Shown here piece after piece: positions 1 through 11,075 of a DNA stretch of 64,000 bases. Below the pieces are notes generated by a model. That model was given only the letters and a program-made list of their open reading frames with translations, was not told where the DNA came from and ran no database searches. Positions within the stretch are counted from its first letter, which is position 1; the number at the start of each line of letters is the position of its first letter. Made by a program: the position numbers and the translations under genes. This stretch comes from Cokeromyces recurvatus (lineage: Eukaryota; Mucoromycota; Mucoromycetes; Mucorales; Mucoraceae). The stretch spans positions 310,001 through 374,000 of the forward strand of contig NW_026251392.1 in NCBI RefSeq assembly GCF_025118155.1, written 5' to 3'.

Positions 1-92
1 TCTTTACAGCCATTGTAATAACTGGAATAGAACCGATTCATTTTAATGTACGTTAAATAAAATAAATAATAATAATTATATTGCAGCAAATC

Positions 93-324
93 TAAAGTTT
101 CTTGATCATGATATGATTTGTATCTTCTTGTGAACCTAATTTGAATATATGGCATCCCACTTTATAGAAACCTTGACATGTATAAAAGTTAATAGCTGAA
201 GGATTATGCTCCCAAACACCTAACCACACCGCATTGTTTGTTTGCCTAATTGACGGGCTTTTTCAAGACTTGATGTCATGAACTGACTTATAATATCATG
301 TTCCTTGATTAAACAAGTGGATCA
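93..324 (-). pseudogene. GNAT acetyltransferase fragment, frameshifted
   Basis: The reverse strand encodes the C-terminal part of a GNAT N-acetyltransferase. Upstream of about position 247 the frame reads ISQFMTSSLEKARQLGKQT; downstream it continues, one frame over, as NNAVWLGVWEHNPSAI, then FYTCQGFYKVG, ending at a stop at 93-95. The residues around NPSAINFYTCQGF match the typical acetyl-CoA-site strand and helix of the family (N-x-x-A-x-x-F-Y-x-x-x-G-F). A single missing base near 246-248 breaks the frame. No 5' part of the gene is seen: the homology stops at about 324, inside a short inverted repeat. I read it as a decayed or truncated copy. A sequencing error at that base would be the alternative. 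Confidence 0.7.
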
Positions 325-369
325 AGGAATTCTATCTAGATTCCTCTGAAAAATTCTATTGATCCACTT
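315..369. repeat. Short inverted repeat at the edge of the GNAT fragment
   Basis: AAGTGGATCAA at about 315-325 is repeated inverted as TTGATCCACTT at 359-369, with partial extension into the flanking AATTC. It lies exactly where the acetyltransferase homology ends. It may be a breakpoint hairpin or the end of a small mobile element; nothing else identifies it. Confidence 0.5.
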
Positions 370-950
370 TATCAAATAATATTAAAACTTCTAACAATTT
401 ATTATTTATAACATATCTTATTCGGTCGTAACTAACACTTTTTTGATTCGAATCTTATCTTAGACTTCTTTAACAATTCTTATAAATAGCTAAATAAAAA
501 TTATTGACTCTTGACTTTCTTTTGTCTTTATATTATTTGATATTTTACAAGTAATACTACAGTTTTATCTATGGTTTTAACAGTTAGGTATTCATATAAG
601 AATATCTAAGATCAGGGAGGCATTAGAAAAATATTAGTTACGACAGAATAATCCTACTTAGCATTGTCAGTAGAGTGTACCAACTTCCTTAAGTTTATAA
701 AACATGAAGAAGTATAATACATAAATAAGTTGAAGTCGCTTTCCCTTATATTATTTGCCCAGATACTTTAAGTCTAGAATTTAATAACTCTGACTATACT
801 TATTTATTTCGATGGTCATTGAATTCTTATAAAAAATTTTGTTTGATGATATGAGATTATAGCATATGCATGCATAAAAGGGAAATATTTTTTATTTTTA
901 TTTTTTTTTTGAATACCACAACTCGGCAACTACACCTAAAATCTTGGGTT
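325..950. other. Gene-free AT-rich stretch
   Basis: No reading frame with coding character is visible on either strand. The stretch is AT-rich. The last 60 bases carry the TATA-like box assigned to the candidate RNA gene that follows. Confidence 0.6.
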
Positions 951-957
951 TATAAAG
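951..957 (+). promoter_or_regulatory. TATA-like box upstream of candidate Pol III RNA gene
   Basis: TATAAAG lies about 30 bases before the first strongly paired segment of the candidate RNA at 981-986. This is the spacing of TATA boxes in U6- and RPR1-type Pol III promoters. Assignment is by position only. Confidence 0.4.
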
Positions 958-980
958 AAAAAAATTGTGGTAAATAAAAC

Positions 981-1328
981 AACTTGATCGGAAAGGGCAG
1001 CGCCTTTCTGTTGGCCAAGCGGCGATCATGGAGAGATGAACTTTGTTAGCTGTAGATGGGAGTGATTAAATAATAAAATCGGGGTTAGTTCTGAGCTTTA
1101 ATGATAACATGCTACCTTCCAGGATCCAATGTTCAACACCAGGCCTCCAATGGAGGTCGATAAAAAGATGTTGTTAAATCGCGGGGTCATTTCCTACCAT
1201 GCAAGAGAGGAAAGCCCGCAGCATTGAGGGCATTCCTGGGAGTAACACGGCTGTAGTAGAAGCAAACAAGAACAGAATCTAATCCACCTCTACACTATAA
1301 AGGACTTCCTCTTCAATAATTTTTTTTT
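981..1328 (+). ncRNA. Candidate Pol III structured RNA, possibly RNase P/MRP RNA
   Basis: This ~340-base segment is clearly more GC-rich than its surroundings and has no coherent reading frame. It is preceded by TATAAAG at 951 and ends in a run of nine T at 1320-1328, a Pol III terminator. TTGGCCAAGCGG at 1011-1022 fits an A-box. Seen pairings: GATCG 986-990 with CGATC 1023-1027; GAAAGG 991-996 with CCTTTC 1003-1008; CCTCC/GGAGG around 1144-1156; GGAAAGCCC at 1209-1217 with GGGCATTCC at 1228-1236. A long-range 11-pair helix joins 1082-1092 to 1274-1285 with one bulged U at 1278, overlapping ACAGAA at 1272-1277. In RNase P/MRP RNAs the P4 helix joins CR-I to CR-V, and CR-V starts ACAGNA. The class assignment is inference; SRP or another Pol III RNA remains possible. 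Confidence 0.45.
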
Positions 1329-1932
1329 CTCATATAAAATAAAAAAAAAAATGAAAAAGGGAGGATGGGCTCTAAAGTTAATACGTATTGTGTAGTACAA
1401 TTGCTATAAAAAGTTACACATTATTTATTTAGAACTACTGTCATATTTGTTGCGGTTACAGAATACTTGTAAATTATAATATGTAACAGTAAGGAAATTA
1501 GTTTGGTTATACACAAAGACTTGAAATAGAAGAAATATTATGTAAAGAATTGACAAACGAAGAAAATATTATTAAATTTAACAAATTAAAAAACAACGAC
1601 GTACATGAAAAAACATGAAAGAATAAGTTAATATAAAAAAAAACTTGTATGGCAAAAATAAGCAGACAACTTTTTATAGAACACAGTTTTGGGATAATGA
1701 AAAAAAAATATTAGTTCAGAGGCAATTGACTCATCAATGATAGACGATAATAATAACAGTAATAATAATAACATAATATAATATAAATAGTAAATTTTTA
1801 ATGATGGGGGAACAAAAAAAAAACGGTATGAAACTGATGGCAGACTTGTTATAGCTGATACATCGAATAAGCTATCTAACATTAAAAATAACTACTTTAA
1901 TAATAAGGAAGGATATTAAGGATATTGACTTA
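1329..1932. other. Gene-free AT-rich stretch
   Basis: No supported gene. Poly-A and AT-rich sequence only; the reverse-strand open frame here is a low-complexity Leu/Phe-rich artefact. Confidence 0.6.
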
Positions 1933-2133
1933 GTGGCCAAAGCTGATAAAAATGATAGAAGATCTATGAATCCTCTTAACATTGGTAGTTGGGTAAGATA
2001 TGTAGAGAGCTATAAAAACTTTAGAAGTTATGACAATGATCAAACAGGCAAATCTGCTACCACCTTAGTGAATTCTACAATAAATATTTGGTACCAAAAC
2101 TTGGCTATACAAGACAAAGAACCTATAGATTGA
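1933..2133 (+). other. Short unassigned open reading frame
   Basis: A 66-codon frame with ordinary amino-acid composition (an SMNPLNIGSWVRYVES segment followed by Ser/Thr/Asn-rich sequence) and no recognisable domain. It precedes the decayed transposase by about 750 bases, and another short coherent stretch (TDAEAFDKFLIASLQSARN) occurs at about 2360-2420 before a stop. These may be remnants of one decayed element or of an unrelated lost gene. I cannot name a function. Confidence 0.25.
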
Positions 2134-2178
2134 GGCTATATATCGTTAAAATGAGAATTACGGGCGTATTTTAAGTTA

Positions 2179-2179
<1 letters not shown>

Positions 2180-2228
<49 letters not shown>
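2180..2228. repeat. Poly-A run followed by CA repeat
   Basis: About 35 A residues at 2180-2214 are directly followed by a (CA)n run to about 2227. A long A tract next to a dinucleotide microsatellite can mark the 3' end of an old retroposed sequence, but nothing upstream confirms that. Confidence 0.6.
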
Positions 2229-2229
<1 letters not shown>

Positions 2230-2869
2230 TTTTGATTTTTGATTGCTGATTTTTGATTGTTGATTTTTTCAGAATAAATACTAAGGTTAGAGCAAATATC
2301 ATTCATTTCTGATTGATGTACACATAAGTCTCTAAAAATTAAAATCGGGTATCTCTAATATGACGGATGCTGAAGCTTTTGATAAGTTCTTAATTGCTAG
2401 TCTCCAATCAGCACGAAACTAAAATCCGTATAATGGATGTAATTGATATGGATAATCCTATATTGGGTAAAGTTATTAAAGTCGCTTATCACACATATGA
2501 GGATAATTGACAAAAATTATAACAGTAGTGTGAGTTCAAATAATGTGCATATTAAATGTGATGGTATAATTTAAAGAAGAAAAAAAAAGAAAGAGAACAG
2601 AAGGAAGTATAGTTTGAGACTTGTTTATTTAATGCAAAAAGAATGATATAAGGACTATTTCGTGTCTACACAACTACATGTATTATACTAATGAATCCTA
2701 AATCAAAGAGATAAAATAAATAGAAAAGAACAAGAGTCATGGAACAATGTTAGTATTCATATATACACGTCTTGTTGATTCAAGGGATTGATCTGATTAA
2801 GTTTTAAATAAAAAATTTATTATTCAATCTGAGTATATGTTCCTGATATTTTTTATATTTTATTTTATT

Positions 2870-3300
2870 AGATCAAAGACGACCTGAATCCTTTGTCGAG
2901 GTTATAAAAATAAAGATTTTAGAAATGATACGATGTCTTATAATTGATACATCTAGACGATTGGATGTCAATAAGTTTTATATTATTTACAAGATGTTAT
3001 ATACAGAGCTTGTTCTATAACAACTATAAGTGCGTGTATCTTCCTCCATATTCGCCAGAGCTTAATCCCATCGAGCAATTTTGGGCGTTGGTTAAACATA
3101 AAGTTAGACGTTAAAAGCTTAAAGATACCGAAACCCTGCAAGAAAGAATTGTCGGTGCTGCGAATGAAGTTCCTATTCAACATTTTGAAAATATAATTCA
3201 ACATTCAAAGAACCAGTTTGATAACTGTTTGAATCATATTCCAATTCAATACCTAATATTTTTATATAAAATAAAGTGTGAAATGACCCTCTCACAATCC
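2870..3300 (+). mobile_element. Decayed Tc1/IS630-type (DDE_3) transposase remnant
   Basis: The forward frame at about 3024-3109 reads NYKCVYLPPYSPELNPIEQ, then FWALVKHKVRR, the hallmark block of DDE_3 endonucleases of the Tc1/mariner-IS630 group (PPYSPxLNPIEExW). It is then interrupted by an in-frame TAA, after which KLKDTETLQERIVGAANE and more family-like sequence continues to about 3300. Upstream, the expected catalytic-Asp region is scrambled by stops and frame changes. Only the C-terminal third of a transposase can be followed and no intact terminal inverted repeats are evident, so the copy must be dead. Confidence 0.8.
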
Positions 3301-3344
3301 ACGAATTGAACTTCAAACAACCGGTGTTTTTTTTTTTTTTTTTT

Positions 3345-3423
3345 CTAATTTCTTGTGCTTCTTCTTCTCTCTCCCCCCCCCCCCATTTTTTTTAAATCTG
3401 CGTGAGGAAACACAAGAAATTAG
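3345..3423. repeat. 13-bp perfect inverted repeat with poly-T/poly-A arms
   Basis: CTAATTTCTTGTG at 3345-3357 recurs as CACAAGAAATTAG at 3411-3423. A long T run precedes the left arm and a long A run follows the right arm, so the pairing could extend beyond 25 bases. The loop contains a C12 run. It sits just beyond the transposase remnant and may be a foldback element or one end of it. Confidence 0.6.
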
Positions 3424-3906
3424 CAAAAAAAAAAAAATATGCATACTTTTCTTATCCTCAGTATTTACATTGCTGCATATAGTAAATCATAATAATTTAC
3501 TATATTGCCTATACACATCATAAATTAAATATATAATGAGGCTTATATGTTTAGATTGTTTACATACGTCTTTATTTTGTTTCTTCTTATTAAATTAGTG
3601 TCTATGAAAATGTTTAAATTGATTTCCTTGTATATAAAATGATAATATCATGATACAGTCATTATATACATACTATACTGTACTATACTGCACTGTACTA
3701 TACTATGCTGTACTATGTAGTAATAAAGATAACATTAGCTTATGTACGCTCTAGATTTTGCTTATTGTTGTTTGTTACACGCTACTTTCTATATAGTATA
3801 GTAATATTATACGCCATTTGGTTAACCTAAAATAATATATTAATAGAACAATATGCATGATATGAAAATACATTAGTGCTGATCCTTCTTCTTGATTAAG
3901 AAACAA

Positions 3907-3948
<42 letters not shown>

Positions 3949-4376
3949 GGCCTAGGCTCCTTTCGTTATTTACATATTGTATACATGTTTCCTCTTTTGA
4001 ATTCCTACTTTCTCCTTTGTTTATCTTTTTTAATTACTACATTTTTTTCCTTATCTTCTCCTTTTTTGAAAAGGTACATTTTATGCTTTGCTTATAATAA
4101 TGTATACATGAACAAAAAGATAAAAAGATATAAAATGTTTAATGCTTTGTTTTATTACAGAAGAGTAGTTAGTTAATTGTATAGAATACAAATTATAATT
4201 AATATTTATTTACTTTTTTTGATGAAACATATTCCTTCTTTAGACTGCAGTAGTACACATAATAATTTTAGCTTTTTTTTTTAAAAAAAAATTTATACAA
4301 TGCATGATTTTCATAATTAATCACACGTATATTTTAATACACTTACTCTACATTTTCTCTCCTTAAAAAAAGTAAG

Positions 4377-4434
<58 letters not shown>

Positions 4435-4720
4435 AAAAATAAAAAAAAAGGGATATAAACACGTCTTATTTTTCAAACAAAATTCCTCTTTCTTCCCTAT
4501 TATCCTTCTTCTTCTTTATTATCTTTTCTTACTATTATCCTTCTTATTCTTTATTATCTTTTCTTATTATTATCCTTCTTCTTCTCTATTTATTATACTT
4601 CTTCTTCTCTATTTATTCTCTTATCTTATTCTCTTTCTTCTTCTTCTTCTTCTTCTTTAAAAACCATAGACTTGAACATAATGATGACGATATACATATA
4701 AATATATCTCTATCTATGCG
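3424..4720. other. Low-complexity gene-free region
   Basis: No gene is supported. It contains A runs of about 38 (3910-3947) and about 54 bases (4379-4432). A degenerate pyrimidine-rich tandem repeat (units like TATTATCCTTCTTCTTCTT) runs through about 4496-4660, along with tandem ACTATACTGT-type units around 3670-3715. Confidence 0.6.
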
Positions 4721-4930
4721 GGACACATTGACAGGTAGATGTGAAGGTGGGCAACTAGTATATCATTCTACCCTTTACTGATGGGTAATAGGTAGAGGGT
4801 AGGCGTCTCTATATCCCCACCGGGCTGGGTGCAACAAATGGGTCTCTTCAGCAACTTGGTCTCAACAATCGTCATTCTAGTATTATCTCTCCATAATGTT
4901 ATATTTTAGACCCTCCACCCCATATTTTAG
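4721..4930. other. GC-richer island with nested hairpin, identity unknown
   Basis: This short island stands out in base composition from its AT-rich flanks and has no coding frame. CTACCCT at 4768-4774 pairs with AGGGTAG at 4796-4802, and TTAC at 4775-4778 pairs with GTAA at 4785-4788 inside it. ATATTTTAGACC is directly repeated near 4902 and 4923. It could be a small RNA gene on either strand or a decayed repeat; I recognise no family. Confidence 0.3.
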
Positions 4931-5565
4931 ACCTGAATGTTCAATTGGTTTTTTATTGACTTTTTATTTTATTTTTTTATAAAATAATGTTCTTACTAAC
5001 TTTTATTTTTTAGCTCTCTTTTATATATAAAATACATATTATTGCTTATAAACTGTATAATTGTAATAAAATCTATTATTTCCTAAATATTATTTAAAAG
5101 TGTGAATTTTCTTTAACGTATTTCTTGAATATGTACTCAACATAATAATAATAATAAAGATGTGTAGTGTATAGCTGGATAGATAACTTCTTCTTTATTA
5201 ATGTATATGTATACACATGGAAAAAAAATGTTTATGGATTACTAAATTCATCATGAATTAAATATACACTTCTTTATTACCAATGATGAATAGCTTGTAA
5301 GTGGAAAAAAATATTTAAATAAAGTATTAATACACTTTTGTTCATGTTACTGGTTTCTATCTTTACATGTAAAGAAAAAAAAAAGAAAAATATCTTTCTT
5401 GTTCAATACAAACTAGTCAAGTTTAAACTTACTCATCTAGTCCATGTTGATGCAAATTAACCTTTGAAATCATGACTTTTTTAAATGGCACACACTCAAT
5501 TAATCTACGCATCTGAGAGAATAGTTCCTTTTTATCATTCACAAGGTATCAAAGTATACAGAAGG

Positions 5566-5598
<33 letters not shown>

Positions 5599-5797
5599 GG
5601 ACAAGTGCTTTGGTTAATACGCGAATAATACTGCATTAAAAACAAAGGTAAAATAATTTTATCTGCTAAATTTTATAAGCAAGATTTATTGAGCATATCA
5701 AGGTTTTTTTTTTCTTTTAAAAAAGAAAAAAAGGAATAAATATAATTTTATATGCAGCAGCACTCGAAACATGAAATCAGAATATATGTAATCTTTA
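4931..5797. other. Gene-free AT-rich stretch
   Basis: Nothing supported here. AT-rich sequence with a T run near 5570-5598; it presumably includes the 3' flank of the PEX3 gene. Confidence 0.6.
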
Positions 5798-7667
5798 TTA
5801 AGCTATTTTTACCTCATCACCATAGTATGTGTAAATTAAAGCAGAGAAAGCTTGTAACTCTTTAATATATGCAAAAGCCTAATTATAAGATGGTTATTAC
5901 AAAATAAAAACAATATCAAGTAACTGTCTATGTTTCTTACATTCAAGTATTCATTTCCAGCAATGACTAGATGAGACTGTCTACCAATTATAGGTAAAAG
6001 ATTAGCCAATGTCATCTTTTTACTTTCCTGTTTCTCTAATTGAAGCACTTCAGCAGGTGAAAGCTCTCGAATACTACTGCCCAACATTAAAGAATTGTTT
6101 TGAGGTAATAAAGACGTTACAAAAGTATGATGATTAAAGATAGCAAATACTTCATTTAAACATGAATTTAATACTTGATAAAAGTCAGGACTATAGACAA
6201 AATGTTAAACAATAGATGCTATTAAGCTTTTTTTTTTTTTTTTTTTACCTATCAATAAAGTCTCTTGTTTCATTTAATAACTTTTTAAGGGAAATAGTTG
6301 AAGTATTTTCTTTAGCATATACTTCATCAAATCCAACGCTTCGAATATATTCTAACTCTTCTTCTTCTGTATTAGGCAGCATCCATGATTGATAACTTGT
6401 TTTGGGAGAGAAGGAGGAGGTTAAGAGTCATGCATGTGATATATACGTCTTAGTTTACCTACCTAATTGGCTTATTGTCTTGTTCATATTCAATTCGTGT
6501 ACGAAGCTTACTTAATAATTCTTCTGCTTCTTGATAATTCAATGTACTCTTCAATGGGATACTATCATATAACGAGTTAAACTGCTTATCATCATTATTT
6601 GGGCTATTTTGTAGGGATATACCTTGAAACTATTTCATTGACAGCTTCTTCTACTCTTTTTGCACAACTCTTCCATCCACGATGGAGTAGCCACCAACTT
6701 ACACTCAAAAACATACGTTCAATTTGAGGATCCAAGAATCCAACATCAGGTTCTTCACCTTCTTGTTGTAATCTAATCGTAGGCTCACTTTTATTAAGGA
6801 TAGAGACAGACCAAATATATGTAAATCGACCCAATAGATTTAATTGAATATGAGTTAATAAGGTCAACAATGTGACTGAATAAATAGATGTCAAGGTACG
6901 AATAAAGCCTGCATATGAAACAATACAAAAAAAAAAAAATAGATGAATAAATGTTACGATACATGCACAAATATAACTTGTTACTTTTTGACTTGATGTC
7001 TTCCCAGAGAATATGTTTTTCCTTTTTACTTAAAATGCCTGCAGGTCGTTGATCTACTTCGCTAATTGAAGAAGTTAAACTTCCTACACTTGAATCCAGC
7101 ATAGTTTGATTATTATTATTCTTTTGTTCCGACTCTTCCTGCGTTTGATTATTTTCTATCAATACTACAGAATCTACTGTTGTCTCCTTTAACTGATTCA
7201 TCGTTTCTTGCTCTTCTTTAAAGATAGCAGCATGTTCCCTCTCTTGTTTTAATTTTAATTCGATTTTTTCAAGTTTTCTTGATTCTTGTAATTTAGCCCA
7301 ATCTTTTTCAATGTTCATCTCTGTCAAGATCTGATCTCCCAATGTAGGCAAAAGTGATAATACAGTAAATACACAATCATTTTGGTTTTGTTGAAATCGA
7401 CGTTTAAGGCTATGTTAATAATAATATTAAAAAGAAAAAGGGAGAAAAGGTTAAAAAGAAAAAGAAAAAGAAAAGTTATGAAAATCCATTTTACGTTATT
7501 TACTTTTCTTTTGCTAATCTCTCAGCAGTAGACTTTTCTTGAATATCTCGAAGTTTATTAGAAGCATATTTTCCAGCCAAGTAACCACCACCAGCAATAG
7601 TAGCAGTAATTAAAAGACCTTGACGATGTCGTTTTATGTAATCTTTTATTGATGTAATCAAGGTCAT
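5798..7667 (-). CDS. PEX3: Peroxisomal biogenesis factor 3 (PEX3)
   Basis: PEX3 anchors in the peroxisomal membrane, where it docks PEX19 and starts membrane-protein insertion. My model has seven exons: 7667-7504, 7409-6985, 6908-6623, 6561-6463, 6395-6249, 6190-5941 and 5878-5798, giving 483 residues, close to the usual 440-480. The N-terminus has a basic stretch, then a membrane segment at about residues 20-36 (LLITATIAGGGYLAG), followed by the family's LAKEK and LPTLGDQI regions. Further family blocks are RTLTSIYSVTLLTLLTHIQL, SWWLLHRGW, SYQSWMLP and ELQAFSALIYTYY at the C-terminus. The first ATG is used because it directly precedes the membrane anchor. The exon 3/4 join uses a 61-base intron (donor GTATAT, acceptor TATATGATAG); other acceptors break the frame. 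Confidence 0.93.
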
Positions 7668-8710
7668 TTTCCTAAGATGAGAGCAAAAGAAGGATAGACC
7701 AAATAGTAATAATAATTTATGGGGGTCTTTTTTTTTTTTTTCACATGAAGGATTGCGGAGGACTAATCATAATTTATTGTTACAGTCTTTTCGGGTGAAA
7801 GTAACACTTTGTTAAAAATTTTGTTAATTGTAGATGCATTAATATAAAAATTTAGACAACGTAAAACTTGTTAGTAAAGAAAAATAAAAACTTCTGCTGT
7901 CCTATATAAGAGACATAAATATTAATGTTTTTGTTAACAAGAGAATGCAGAAGAACAATCTCGACCAGTTAATATCTTTTGAGAGATTTAATGAATCTAT
8001 TTAGTAGTCATAATGACTTTTATTATGAACTTGGTTAATAATAATTCATCAGTAATTTTTACAAATGTAAGAAGGAATAAAATGGTACGCTCATTATGAC
8101 ATATAAATATCGATTGTATCGTGGTTTATATGTTTATACTAAGGGGGAAAAAATACATAATACTATTCATATAGACAAGTAAATATGCCCTGGAGGGAGA
8201 TGTATTCTAGATATTCGAGCTTCGATATTATATTGTGAGCCTATGAAGGAAGACAGAGCTATGTTTTATCAAAATCAGTTATGGATATAAATGAATTTCA
8301 TCATGATGGATAATTATAAAGTCTACCACAGTCATTTTATTCTGAAAGCAGTTGAAGCATAGGGATGTAAGCTATTATTTATGCTTCCCAACTTACCCTT
8401 TATAAACCTAATCGAAGAGAATTAGTCCAAGATATATAAGAGAAAACACCGCCCAAGAAAGAAGATAAATTGATCCTTCATATATTCCTATATGACATGA
8501 GATTAGACTATTTAGCTTATAATTCTATTCCGAATTTAGACACACTCCCTGATATAGACCGACTACCCGAACCCTATTCCTAAAACCCTTTTCTCTTTTC
8601 ATAATATTAACTTGACTTTCCTTTCGTTAATATTAATTTTTTTTTTTTTTTTGAACTGACTAGGGGTAAATTGGCCATCCTTCAGGTAACTTTAATTTTA
8701 TTTATTTATA
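7668..8710. other. Intergenic region
   Basis: It holds the upstream region of PEX3 and the 3' flank of the mannosyltransferase. No gene is supported. A 47-codon stop-free stretch at 8440-8583 on the + strand (reading KTPPKKEDKLILHIF at its start) lacks a start codon and is probably chance or a gene remnant. Confidence 0.5.
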
Positions 8711-9970
8711 TTAAAAATGATATATGATATAACTTGGAATACCATAAACAGAAAAGCCCATGGATTTCACCATCTTTGCAAAGCCTTCTGTGTCTAAATG
8801 ATGTTGATAGATAAACGGAGGAAATATGGCGCCTTCTCTATGTACAGTTGATTTAACGAATATAAACGTACCACCCACCCCATCTAATGGTACAATGTCC
8901 TCTTTTCCAGTATTTGTTGGCATATTTATGAGCTATATAAATATATATGTATATATATGTATATATTTATTTATTTATAAAGTTAAGTTAGTACTCGATA
9001 TAGACTTATACAAGTAGATGAATATTTACTAAATGACGACCTATTGCATATTTATTATAATCTAGAATAAGAAGAGTAGGATTGTTATAGTAGCGTGATT
9101 AGTTTATTTATTTATTTATTTATTTATTTTGTTTATACCTTCCATTAAAACTTCGTGTTCAGGTAAATTATATTGTCTTTCTAAAGACAAGTCACTTTCT
9201 TGCCAGTTATCTCGATCGTAACCCCAAAATTCATTATCATCCTCTCGTTTTAATAAACAATTAGGTACGATGACATCCATGTCAAATTTTATCAAATCTC
9301 CAAAGATTGTCCTTGGATAATCATAAAGTTCTATATCTATCCATGAAACCCATTCATGATATTCTCTTAAACTTGCTGTTAAGAGAAAATTTTTAGCTCT
9401 TGCCAAATAAGCTCTCTTTGAATTTAAGGGATCCTCCATTGTGTCAGGTCTAGAATCTAATTGAAAATTCTTTTCATAGACGTCAATTTTATAAAACGTC
9501 TGTGTCTGTCTCCATCTATTTTGAAATTGATGAATGGCTGTATAGAGTTTCTCAAGGGATTGATCACTAGAGTCAGAGACCAAAAGGGCGATAGAGATAC
9601 GATTATTTGAATAATGAGTATTATCTAATAATTGAAAGAAATGATCTATATAGTCTTGATGGTTTTGTACAATGGATAAGACGAGGACATGAGGCTGATA
9701 TGTAAGTGTATTGTTATTCATATTCAAATAGAAATGATTTCTTTCGGGCAGTTGAGTATGATTGGAATGAATAAAGTCTCGACGGCTTGTAGTTTTACAT
9801 TCTTCTATTCTCAAGTTATCCTCGTCTTGTACATTATTGATGAATGTCAAATTTTGATTTTCGAAACCCATTTTTTTAGAAAAATAGAGTGAAAAGGATA
9901 CAAATAAAGTACATAAAAATAAGATTCGATATTTATTCTTTATCTTTGATATAAATGACACCATCACCAT
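8711..9970 (-). CDS. GT62 (Anp1/Mnn9/Van1 family) mannosyltransferase
   Basis: This is a type II Golgi membrane protein of the family that builds N-glycan mannan backbones in fungi. Three exons, 9970-9139, 9061-9030 and 8932-8711, give 361 residues. A membrane anchor lies at residues 16-32. Family blocks: LARAKNFLLTASL (189-201), WVSWIDIELYDYP (207-219), DVIVPNC (232-238), then PLDGVGGTF and GFSVYGIPSYIIYH near the end. Exon 2 is only 32 bases and restores DYNKYAIGRHL between the conserved regions. The metal-binding DxD of the family is D-I-E here (D212, E214). The exact member (Anp1, Van1 or Mnn9) cannot be told by eye. Confidence 0.88.
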
Positions 9971-10338
9971 ACATATATAAATAAGGAGAAAAAGGAAAAG
10001 GAAAAAAGAGAAAGAAAGAAAAGTAGTAAAAAAAAAAAAAAAAAAAAAAAAGTATTATATATATAAATACATGTATATCCTTTTCTTTGTTACTCAAAAG
10101 GGCTATTTTTATATTATACACTGTAATAAGGTATAATTATTAGTAAGTGGCTGCTGCTATTGATTTTTTATACTACATAGGATTATCAACCTTAAATAAG
10201 CCAATAAAAATAGATTCCCTTAAAATAAGATATACCCGACACAAATCAAAAAATGACATACATTGTATATTTATATACAAATATGTATATGTATAAAATG
10301 ACATGTATAATCCGTTAATATATTATATATACGCAAGT
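9971..10338. other. Intergenic region
   Basis: About 370 bases between two minus-strand genes: upstream sequence of the GT62 gene with a poly-A run near 10028-10051, and the 3' flank of the AAA ATPase gene. No further feature seen. Confidence 0.6.
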
Positions 10339-11044
10339 CTATTGCTGATGTTCATGTAAAAATCGTTCATAAATATCTAGTCTTCCATCTAATATTTGAT
10401 CCTCTGCTTTTTCACAAATTGGTATTATTACTTCTTGAATATGCTGTTTAGTAATATATTTTGTATTTATATCCTTCCGGAGAGCTACTGTACCAGCCTC
10501 TCTAATATATATACATATATACTTATTTAGTATACTTGTAATCTAGATATACTATAAATACATTTACCTAAATAGGTTTTCTAAATCTGCACCAGAACAA
10601 AATTCGGTTTGCTTAGCTAATTCAATAGGATCAATCGCTTCATCCTTATTATTTGTAACAGAGATAGTTTTTAAAAGTCTTTGAATAATATCTACACGAT
10701 CTTCAAATGTAGGTAATTTAACATAGATAAGTTGATCAAGACGACCTGGTCGAAGTAAAGCATCATCAATTTGATCTGGTCGATTCGTACAGCCGATTAC
10801 AACAACACCTTGTCTACCTTCAACACCATCAATCTCATTCAGCAATGTACTCAAGACACGCTCATTGACTCCATTACTTCCCTCATCATTCATATCAAAT
10901 CCTCTTCTTGTAGCTATTGAATCCATTTCATCAATGAAAACGATACAAGGAGAAATACGTTTAGCTGTAGAAAACAATGTTCGTATTTTATGTTCTGTTT
11001 CGCCAAGATACTTTGAAAATATTTCAGGCCTATTACAACATATT

Positions 11045-11075
<31 letters not shown>

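Noticed and set aside
3892..4176. Lys-run protein of 94 codons
   Set aside because: Its N-terminal half is a poly-A tract; the rest is AT-rich and Phe/Leu-biased without homology.
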